Shown here: positions 49,601 to 55,256 of the stretch, one piece after another
How the letters are laid out: every line of letters begins with the position of its first letter
Numbering within the stretch: the first letter of the stretch is position 1
Source: Crassaminicella profunda
Lineage (GTDB): Bacteria > Bacillota > Clostridia > Peptostreptococcales > Thermotaleaceae
Length of the DNA: 64,000 nt
Direction: 5' to 3'
Assembly: GCF_019884785.1 (NCBI RefSeq)
Contig: NZ_CP082326.1
Location: forward strand, 3,341,355 to 3,405,354
The notes under the pieces: generated by a model
Database searches by the model: none
Seen by the model: only the letters and a program-made list of their open reading frames with translations
What the model was told of the DNA's origin: nothing
Program-made: the position numbers and the translations under genes

Positions 49601-51295
49601 TGTAAAATAGCTGCTTTCTTGATTTTTCTGTTCTTTTTTTAAAACATTTTTTATATGAAAGGCTTTTTCATAATAGCCAATAATTTTATTTTCCTTATTC
49701 CCTTGTAGTAAAGATAGTACGTTTGTGGTCGATAATCCTCTTATTTCTTTATTTTTAGTAAGCTTTATATTTTCTCTAAACAATTTTGTATCTTCTCTAA
49801 AACGCTCTATATCTTCTTTTTTATTAAACATTCTATATTTTATGTCATAAGTTCTTATACTTGTTTTTAATCCAATCTTTTTATAAAGCTTACGGTTGTA
49901 TTCCTCTATCCAGTTTTTTTCTTTTATCAAAGCATCAACAGACTGCTTTTCTTCTATAAAATCATGAATAATTTCTGTTTTCTTCTCTGTTGTTTTCTTT
50001 TTATTGAATAACTCTACCTGATTTGAATTCCACCCTAACTCTTTATATTCAATCTCTGTCTTTTTAAACTTTACTTTATACTTTTTTTCTATATGATACA
50101 AAGCTCTTTGGATAATTTTTTCTCCTATATTTCTATCAATAGACCTTTTATTATTCTTTTCTTTCTCTATATTTTTTTGAATAATCTCATCTTTCCTGCG
50201 ATAGCTGTTCTTTGACTCTTTGATTTTTTGTGCAAAATTTATATTTTTTATCTCTTCTTCTAAATAATTCTCCAAAATACTATAGCTTTCTTTTTGAATA
50301 AACTTTTCTTTCTTCCTATAAATATTTTCTTGATCTTTAATCTTTTTCACAAAGATAAGATGCTTTATCTGATTTTCTATATTTTCATAGGTCTTTTCTA
50401 TAATACTTTCTGTAATTCTAAATCCTTTTTCTTGATTGAACCCTTTTTTAATCTGAAATTCCTTTGTAAAATAGCTGCTTTCTTGATTTTTCTGTTCTTT
50501 TTTTAAAACATTTTTTATATGAAAGGCTTTTTCATAATAGCCAATAATTTTATTTTCCTTATTCCCTTGTAGTAAAGATAATACTTTTGTGCTCGATAAT
50601 CCTCTTATTTCTTTATTTCTAGTAGGATTTATATTTTCTCTAAACAATTTTGTATCTTCTCTAAAACGCTCTATATCTTCTTTTTTATTAAACACTCTAT
50701 ATTTTATGTCATAAGTTCTTATACTTGTTTTTAATCCAATCTTTTTATAAAGCTTACGGTTGTATTCCTCTATCCAGTTTTTTTCTTTAAATATATTTTG
50801 GGGGATAAGCTCTTCTTTGTTTGTATAACTATGATTTAGTTCTTTGATTTTTTGCACAAGATTTATATTTTTTATCTCTTCTTTTGAATACTTGTCTAAA
50901 ATACTGTAGAACTCTTTTTGAATAAACTTTTCTTTCTTACTATAAATGTCCTCCTGATTTTTAATTTTATAAAAACCTTGCGTATCACTTTTACCGATTC
51001 CTTTATTTTCAAGTAATCTAATCATACTTTCTTTTTGAAATCTAATTGTATTTAAATAAGCTATTTCTTTATTTTTAACGACTTCCAATTGTAGTAATAA
51101 ATTTACCATGAAATTTGGGCGGTTATCTAAGGGAGGTTGTAACTCACTTTTTTCATTTTTATATATAAGACTCACTCTTTTTAAATATTGATTCATATAG
51201 TGCTTATTTTTATTACATATCTTTTGAGAAAAATCATCCTTTTTCTTTATTTCCCTTATATTTATTGCTATCCTTTTGTAAGTTATCACAACCAT
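46619..51295 (-). CDS. Giant repeat protein, candidate tape measure
   Basis: This 1558-residue, Lys/Glu/Asn-rich, highly charged helical protein has no recognised domain, signal peptide or membrane helix. Its core is four near-identical tandem modules of about 288 residues, each starting at KEKNWIEEYNRKLYKKIGLKTSIRTYDIK. Unique ends flank the core: about 165 residues before and 240 after, ending with the partial fifth module start and a KKLKFERIRRGI tail. It occupies the slot between the tube/assembly-chaperone genes and the LysM adaptor, which in P2- and lambda-like tails holds the tape measure protein that sets tail length. That assignment is by synteny; a cargo role is the alternative. The start is uncertain (ATG, or GTG two codons later). 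Confidence 0.6.
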   Translation of the reverse strand: MVVITYKRIAINIREIKKKDDFSQKICNKNKHYMNQYLKRVSLIYKNEKSELQPPLDNRPNFMVNLLLQLEVVKNKEIAYLNTIRFQKESMIRLLENKGIGKSDTQGFYKIKNQEDIYSKKEKFIQKEFYSILDKYSKEEIKNINLVQKIKELNHSYTNKEELIPQNIFKEKNWIEEYNRKLYKKIGLKTSIRTYDIKYRVFNKKEDIERFREDTKLFRENINPTRNKEIRGLSSTKVLSLLQGNKENKIIGYYEKAFHIKNVLKKEQKNQESSYFTKEFQIKKGFNQEKGFRITESIIEKTYENIENQIKHLIFVKKIKDQENIYRKKEKFIQKESYSILENYLEEEIKNINFAQKIKESKNSYRRKDEIIQKNIEKEKNNKRSIDRNIGEKIIQRALYHIEKKYKVKFKKTEIEYKELGWNSNQVELFNKKKTTEKKTEIIHDFIEEKQSVDALIKEKNWIEEYNRKLYKKIGLKTSIRTYDIKYRMFNKKEDIERFREDTKLFRENIKLTKNKEIRGLSTTNVLSLLQGNKENKIIGYYEKAFHIKNVLKKEQKNQESSYFTKEFQIKKGFRITESIIEKTYENIENQIKHLIFVKKIKDQEDVYSKKEKLIQKENDSILENYLEEEIKNINFAQKIKESKNSYSRKDESIQKNIAKEKNDKRSIDRNLGQKIIQRALYHIEKQYKVKFKKTEIEYKELGWNSNQVELFNKKKTTEKKIEIIHDYIEKKQSVDALIKEKNWIEEYNRKLYKKIGLKTSIRTYDIKNRVFNKKEDIERFREDTKLFRENINPTKNKEIRGLSTTKVLSLLQGNKENKIIGYYEKAFHIKNILKKEQKNQESSYFTKEFQIKKGFNQEKGFRITESIIEKTYENIENQIKHLIFVKKIKEQENIYSKKEKFIQKESYSILENYLEEEIKNINFAQKIKESKNSYSRKDESIQKNIEKEKNNKRSIDRNLGQKIIQRVLYHIEKQYKVKFKKTEIEYKELGWNSNQVNLFNEEKRTKKKIEIIHDYIEKKQSVDALIKEKNWIEEYNRKLYKKIGLKTSIRAYDIKNRVFNKEEDIERFREDTKLFRENIKLTKNKEIRGLSTTKALSLLQGNKENKIIGYYEKAFHIKNILKKEQKNQESIHVTKEFQIKKGFNQEKGFRITESIIEKTYENIENQIKHFIFVKKIKDQENIYRKKENISQKRKDRFLEKYLENQIKNFIFVKKIKDQEDIYRKKEKLIQKENYSILENYLEEEIKNINFSQKIKESKNSYSRKDESIQKNIFKEKNDKRFIDRNIGEKIIQRALYHIEKHYKAKIEKTEIGYKDLEWHSNQVDLFNKKKTTEKKIEIIYGSIEKQQSVGNLIKEKNWIEEYNRKLYKKIGLKTSIKPYRMKYMELTQKNEIHFNVEKLQEKKKLQQRMNLQRDNSLTYELQKTNTKEKMNSIKRENRIVNVNHMVSVFNEGIKNIKEITMNDKIVPLINREHKNSMKSDFQYNKRAKMEFKKSNIKKPKEKPMKIQPQSLNRSIEAKMDMKKNSESISDSEINKIMDKVYKKLEKKLKFERIRRGI
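47219..50774. repeat. Four tandem 846-981 bp repeats inside the giant gene
   Basis: The anchor CCAGTTTTTTTCTTT recurs at 47219, 48200, 49064, 49910 and 50774, giving periods of 981, 864, 846 and 864 bases. The 846-base unit lacks six codons (NQEKGF type). The 981-base unit has an extra 39 codons, a local duplication of the ENQIKNFIFVKKIKDQE...KE block. Units are nearly identical at DNA level over long stretches, which points to recent duplication or continuing gene conversion. Confidence 0.92.
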
Positions 51296-51311
51296 TCACC
51301 GCCAATATCTT

Positions 51312-51872
51312 TTAGAAAGTTTTCCCTATTATTTTTTTTGCCTGTTCATAGCCAGAAGACATGATCCCAATAGGAATTTCATTAATTCCAGCATGTACCA
51401 TATGTATTTCTTCTACAGCTACTTCATTACTTAGACCATCTAATTCCGGTCCTATCCACTTCACTGGGTAAGCATTATGAAATTCCCACATTCTTTTTGG
51501 CTTTTTATTTTCATCTAATAATGTAATCGTTCCTAATATTTTAGGAATTTTTCCAGACTTTACTAAAGTAAATAAAGTTGATAAAGGGTTAAAATTTCCA
51601 ATTCCCTTATAAAAAACCAATGTTCCAGTCTCAACATTTTCTGGAAAATAATGAGGAGCACCATTGACGCCACCTTCTTGATAAGTATGCACTTTCACTT
51701 CACTTTGAAGTCCAGATATTTTTGAAAAGCCTACTGCTACAGGACCTATTTGAACAACAAATCTAAACTTTCCAGTAGCCGTTGGCTTCTTCTTTAATGT
51801 ATAACTATCCATATAATGATTTTTTACTTTATTGGCCATATTTTTTAAATTTGTCATATTATTAAAATCCAT
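51312..51872 (-). CDS. Second tube-type protein (tube initiator, Afp5-like)
   Basis: This 186-residue gp19-like protein contains FRFVVQIGPVAVGFSKISGLQSEVKVHTYQEGGVNGAPHYFPENVETGTLVFYKG and ends with KRMWEFHNAYPVKWIGPELDGLSNEVAVEEIHMVHAG, the typical tube fold of contractile systems. A helical N-terminal extension of about 35 residues sets it apart from the main tube subunit, as expected for the first ring on the baseplate. TTAGGAGAAAAATATT precedes the ATG. It lies between the frameshift-linked chaperone and the giant repeat protein. Confidence 0.9.
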   Translation of the reverse strand: MDFNNMTNLKNMANKVKNHYMDSYTLKKKPTATGKFRFVVQIGPVAVGFSKISGLQSEVKVHTYQEGGVNGAPHYFPENVETGTLVFYKGIGNFNPLSTLFTLVKSGKIPKILGTITLLDENKKPKRMWEFHNAYPVKWIGPELDGLSNEVAVEEIHMVHAGINEIPIGIMSSGYEQAKKIIGKTF

Positions 51873-51896
51873 AATATTTTTCTCCTAACTCATTCA

Positions 51897-52088
51897 TTAG
51901 AATACATCAAAAACATTTTCTGGTTCATCATTTAACTTTTTATGAATAGTAGATATTTCTCCACACCATCTTCTTCTTTCCCTATGCTCCATATTCATAA
52001 TATCATCATGAGCCCAATGGAAATAATAAGCTATAAAAGCTACTTCCTCATAAATTCTATCGATAGGATAGCTTACTATTCCTCTATC
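51897..52088 (-). CDS. DUF6760-like frame, expressed by -1 frameshift from the upstream gene (candidate)
   Basis: This short frame encodes YPIDRIYEEVAFIAYYFHWAHDDIMNMEHRERRRWCGEIS plus a tail ending NVFDVF. It matches the small DUF6760 proteins found next to tube genes in injection-system loci (DRxYEEVAFxAYxFHW and EHxERRRW motifs). It has no ATG, GTG or TTG start between the preceding in-frame stop and the conserved block. The frame is reached exactly by a -1 slip at the heptamer T TTT TTG at the end of the upstream gene, giving a fusion of 119 + 63 = 182 residues. Such paired short/long products are the rule for tail-assembly chaperones. Confidence 0.75.
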   Translation of the reverse strand, partial: DRGIVSYPIDRIYEEVAFIAYYFHWAHDDIMNMEHRERRRWCGEISTIHKKLNDEPENVFDVF

Positions 52089-52444
52089 AAAAAATCGATA
52101 GGCACCTCATGTTTACATCCACATTGTGGACATACTGCAGGATAAGATGGATTTTCCATTTGATTAATTCTTCCATATAAATCTTGTAAATAGGCTAAAT
52201 CTGCTGTAAAAAGCTTTTCTATTGTCTTTGTATCAACAGCTCTTAAATCTCCTAACTTTACAATCACTCTTGCTAACAATATGACTGTTAAATATCCTGG
52301 ATTTTGCTGAACTCTAGGATCACGCATAGGTAATATTTCATCTGCTGCTGTTGCTAATCTCATTACTCCTTTTTTATGAAGATTCCCACTTTCATCTATG
52401 TATCCTTTAGGTAATTCAAAGCTATACTCTGTTTGAAATGCCAT
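52076..52444 (-). CDS. Tail-assembly-chaperone-like protein with Cys motif
   Basis: This 122-residue protein begins AFQTEYSFELPKGYIDESGNLHKKGVMRLATAADEILPMRDPRVQQNPGYLTVILLARVIVKLG and ends with a zinc-knuckle-like CPQCGCKHEVPIDF. It resembles small 'phage tail assembly' proteins that follow the tube gene in injection loci. GGAGGAAATAAC precedes the chosen ATG; the open frame starts six codons earlier. Near its end an internal Shine-Dalgarno and slippery heptamer allow extension into the DUF6760 frame, paralleling gpG/gpGT of lambda and gpE/gpE+E' of P2. Confidence 0.8.
   Translation of the reverse strand: MAFQTEYSFELPKGYIDESGNLHKKGVMRLATAADEILPMRDPRVQQNPGYLTVILLARVIVKLGDLRAVDTKTIEKLFTADLAYLQDLYGRINQMENPSYPAVCPQCGCKHEVPIDFLIEE
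52088..52108 (-). promoter_or_regulatory. Programmed -1 frameshift signal
   Basis: GAGGTG (52103-52108), fully complementary to the 3' end of 16S rRNA (CACCUC), lies eight bases before T TTT TTG (52088-52094). The heptamer is in the correct phase (X XXY YYZ) of the chaperone frame. A weak stem GATAG/CTATC follows. The layout is the same as in dnaX, where an internal SD stimulates the slip. Confidence 0.75.
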
Positions 52445-52508
52445 GTTATTTCCTCCTGTCATCTAATTGAAATCCAGGGATAGATCTATCTCTATCCCTA
52501 GATTTATA

Positions 52509-52934
52509 TTATTGTACTCTTGTTAATCCTTCGTGTGCCATTTCTAATGTTTCCATAGCAACCTCAGCCCCTAAACCATTAAAATCTGGTGCTGTATATT
52601 TTACAGGCCAAGCTTCTATAAGCTGCCATGATGCTGCATCCTCTCCTGCTTCATCAATAGCAGTAATCGTTACAGTCTTTCTTTCAACTTGCCCTTCAGC
52701 TATCCCTTGTAACCATTCATATAATACCATTGAATCTGTTGCACCCCACTTAAGGGTTACATTTCCATATTTTATAAGTCCTGGCAATTTACGAGGAGTA
52801 ATCACCGAATCTCCTTCTCTATATTCAATCACATCAATATTTGCATCAAAACCTGTCACTTCACTAAATCCACCAGCTTCTAATCCGTCGATTTCTAATC
52901 TAAATCTAAAATTTCTATATGGATGCTCCGCCAT
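52509..52934 (-). CDS. Main inner tube protein (gp19/Afp1-like)
   Basis: This 141-residue protein has the tail-tube pattern HPYRNFRFRLEIDGLEAGGFSEVTGFDANIDVIEYREGDSVITPRKLPGLIKYGNVTLKWGATDS and ends with SWQLIEAWPVKYTAPDFNGLGAEVAMETLEMAHEGL. This is the hexamer-forming tube of contractile injection systems. GGAGGAATAAACC precedes the ATG. It follows the sheath gene by 30 bases and its stretch has higher G+C than its surroundings, as often seen for highly expressed structural genes. Confidence 0.95.
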   Translation of the reverse strand: MAEHPYRNFRFRLEIDGLEAGGFSEVTGFDANIDVIEYREGDSVITPRKLPGLIKYGNVTLKWGATDSMVLYEWLQGIAEGQVERKTVTITAIDEAGEDAASWQLIEAWPVKYTAPDFNGLGAEVAMETLEMAHEGLTRVQ

Positions 52935-52964
52935 GGTTTATTCCTCCTTTCTTATTTCTATATT

Positions 52965-54704
52965 TTATTCACTTGCAGTTTTTTGAGTAATTCTAAAGAT
53001 TACAAATTCAGCAGGTTTTACAGGTGCTACCCCTATTACACAAATTAATCTTCCATTGTCTATATCATCTCTTGTCATGGTACTTGGTCCAATATCTACA
53101 AAGAAAGCTTCACTTGCAGCATTTCCTTCTAAAGCACCATTTCGCCAAACTCCAGTTAAGAATACTTCAATAGTTCTTTTTACTCTCGTCCAAAGGGCAG
53201 TACTATTCGGCTCAAAAACAACCCAATTGGTATTGGCCTTTATAGATTCTTCTAAGAAGATAAATAGTCTCCTTACGTTCACATATTTCCATAGAGAATT
53301 AGAAGAACAAGTTCTAGCTCCCCACACTCTTATTCCTTGTCCTGGGAAGTTTCTGATTAGATTCACACCTTTAGGATTTAATATATCTTGCTCTCCCTTA
53401 TTATATAAACAATCTAATCCTACACATCCTCGAATCACTTCATTTGCAGGGGCTTTATGTACGCCTCTTTCTTGATCTGTTCTAGCATAAATACCTGCAA
53501 TAGATCCAGAAGGTGGAATATTGGTATTTACTTTTTCTAAAGGATCAAATACAGTAAGCCATGGATGATACATAGCTGCATAATGACTATCAAATATATC
53601 TCTATGGGCTAATATATCATCTACTTTTTTCGATTCTCTAGGAACATCTAAAATAGCAAATCGACTTCCTAAGTTCTCACAATGAGCCACTAAAGATAGC
53701 TGCACATTTAAATCTACAATTCCTGGTATAGCCATAATACTTACTTGAGAATTTTCTAAAAATGAAGCTATTCCTGTTCTTTTTCCAGGGCCATTATCTT
53801 CTCCTATGAAATCAGCAGCAGAAATGTCTCCTATTGATCCATTGCTACCCTTCATCAATGCAATAATATGACTCTCTTTATCTTCCTCTCCAGCAATCAT
53901 TCCATATGGAGAAATAATTTCCTCACTATTGGCTCCTACAAATTCTATTGTAACCAAATCTGATTTAGAAAGTTTATTTCCAATAAAATTTGCTGCTGTT
54001 TGATTAAGTGACACATTTTCATAAGTTTCTTTTACATCTTCATATACAACTTCCATATCAAATTCACACGTAGATACAGTTTTTATGGGTGCTAAATTTT
54101 TATCTACTACATCTACTTCAAAAGGTTTTTCAAACATTAAAATATTATCCTGAGATTTAATCACTCTGTTATAATATTTATCACTACCATCGTTGAATAC
54201 AACTACATCCCCAGCATTAAAGCCTACACTACTCTTAACAAGGTATTGATTCCCTGCCAATTCATCCTCTACAACCTCATACACCTGGGTTCTTGCTTTG
54301 CTAGAAGGTACAAATTTTACTTTCACATTATTTCCCCATACCCCAGGGTCTTTGGCATAAATTTTAAGAATTGTTTCATTTTCTGTTTCATCTGTAAAAT
54401 TTTTAGCTAATTTTGCACTCTTTGGAGCTACTCTCATTACATAACACCTAGAACCTCCATTTAAAAAGAAATGTTCTACTGCATAAGCAAGATAGCGATA
54501 TTCTTCAAATTCATTTTTTGATAAAAGCCCTCCAAACTTTCTTTTAAAATCTGCTACATTTGTAACTAATACAGGAGTTCCCTTAACTGGACCTTTTTCT
54601 GCTAACCCAATAAAACCAGCTGTGCTTGTACTAACTCCTTCCATAGGTCTACTGCCCGATTCAAACTCTTCAACATAAACACCTGGCGACAAATATTCTG
54701 GCAT
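52965..54704 (-). CDS. Contractile sheath protein
   Basis: This 579-residue sheath subunit is the only one in the locus. It starts MPEYLSPGVYVEEFESGSRPMEGVSTSTAGFIGLAEKGP and has VNDFKRKFGG-type sequence (VADFKRKFGGLLSKNEF). Its conserved C-terminal core is APANEVIRGCVGLDCLYNKGEQDILNPKGVNLIRNFPGQGIRVWGARTCSSNSLWKYVNVRRLFIFLEESI...IGVAPVKPAEFVIFRITQKT, which forms the linking arms. An inserted beta domain occupies about 110-250. The ribosome site GGGGGG is 37 bases from the ATG, but a perfect hairpin between them would bring it to nine bases. Confidence 0.96.
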   Translation of the reverse strand: MPEYLSPGVYVEEFESGSRPMEGVSTSTAGFIGLAEKGPVKGTPVLVTNVADFKRKFGGLLSKNEFEEYRYLAYAVEHFFLNGGSRCYVMRVAPKSAKLAKNFTDETENETILKIYAKDPGVWGNNVKVKFVPSSKARTQVYEVVEDELAGNQYLVKSSVGFNAGDVVVFNDGSDKYYNRVIKSQDNILMFEKPFEVDVVDKNLAPIKTVSTCEFDMEVVYEDVKETYENVSLNQTAANFIGNKLSKSDLVTIEFVGANSEEIISPYGMIAGEEDKESHIIALMKGSNGSIGDISAADFIGEDNGPGKRTGIASFLENSQVSIMAIPGIVDLNVQLSLVAHCENLGSRFAILDVPRESKKVDDILAHRDIFDSHYAAMYHPWLTVFDPLEKVNTNIPPSGSIAGIYARTDQERGVHKAPANEVIRGCVGLDCLYNKGEQDILNPKGVNLIRNFPGQGIRVWGARTCSSNSLWKYVNVRRLFIFLEESIKANTNWVVFEPNSTALWTRVKRTIEVFLTGVWRNGALEGNAASEAFFVDIGPSTMTRDDIDNGRLICVIGVAPVKPAEFVIFRITQKTASE

Positions 54705-54747
54705 ATTATTCTAATTTCAAGAAATAACTTGAAATTAGTGTCCCCCC
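54705..54747 (-). promoter_or_regulatory. Hairpin-bridged ribosome-binding site of the sheath gene
   Basis: In minus-strand order: the purine run AAAGGGGGG (54742-54750), ACA, then a perfect stem CTAATTTCAAG/CTTGAAATTAG with a six-base loop (54711-54738), then AATAAT and the ATG. No other SD is present near the start. Folding leaves nine bases between SD and ATG. Confidence 0.75.
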
Positions 54748-54792
54748 TTTCCTAAGTTTTTTTGTTTTGAAAAAAATTTTAAGATATGTATT

Positions 54793-55239
54793 TTAAAAAA
54801 CTAAATCTTTTATATCTTCATGGGATACATCTGAATGAATTACTTTCATAATTACTGAAAAATACTCATCCATCGTTAACAAATTTGTAGACATGGCTTG
54901 TTCAATCATCTCTTCTTTGTCAAAATCACCTGCAAAATCTATACTTGTTTTAAAATGTATTTCTCCTGTATCGAAATCCATTTCAAAATTACCTATCTTA
55001 AGGCCATAGTTAATTCTTGTAAGGAGCTCTGCCATTAAAAGCGTCTTTTCTTTTTTTACTTTACTAGGACATATGGAATAAAATAAAAACCGTTCTTCCT
55101 CTTCTAAACATTTTCCAAGGGTAGTCCAATTTCCATTTTGACCATCTACATCAATTTTTATCAAATCACTAGATTGATGAGATAGCCAATTATTTTTTTG
55201 TGTAATGCTCTTAATAGCATCCATAATAGATTGACTCAT
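54793..55239 (-). CDS. YbjN-like small protein
   Basis: This 148-residue protein contains FLFYSICPSKVKKEKTLLMAELLTRINYGLKIGNFEMDFDTGEIHFKTSIDFAGD, a pattern of the YbjN family and of secretion-chaperone-like folds (strand LxxGNFEMDxxTGExxFxTxID). Family members have regulatory or chaperone-like roles. Directly before the sheath gene and after two large candidate cargo proteins, it may be a cargo or sheath chaperone (inference). The start lies 17 bases after the stop of the 954-residue protein. Confidence 0.7.
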   Translation of the reverse strand: MSQSIMDAIKSITQKNNWLSHQSSDLIKIDVDGQNGNWTTLGKCLEEEERFLFYSICPSKVKKEKTLLMAELLTRINYGLKIGNFEMDFDTGEIHFKTSIDFAGDFDKEEMIEQAMSTNLLTMDEYFSVIMKVIHSDVSHEDIKDLVF

Positions 55240-55256
55240 GAGCTATTCCCTCTTTC

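Noticed and set aside
47720-50506. Four similar plus-strand open frames of 64-70 codons (47720, 48584, 49448, 50294)
   Set aside because: They are antisense shadows of the repeated modules of the giant gene, lack ribosome sites, and recur only because the modules do. They were used only as markers of the repeat period.
47219-50774. Repeat array as a CRISPR or mobile-element array
   Set aside because: Units are 846-981 bases, in frame, and coding on one strand; there are no short spacers, terminal repeats or transposase.
46619-51295. Giant repeat protein as a surface adhesin
   Set aside because: No signal peptide, membrane anchor or sortase motif is visible, and the composition is highly charged and helical. 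Its place in the tail-gene order favours a tail component.
51897-52088. DUF6760 frame as an independent gene with its own start
   Set aside because: No ATG, GTG or TTG is available before the conserved block. An ATA or GTA start was considered, but spacing from AGAGGA is poor and the frameshift signal explains the arrangement better. A sequencing error is possible but unneeded.
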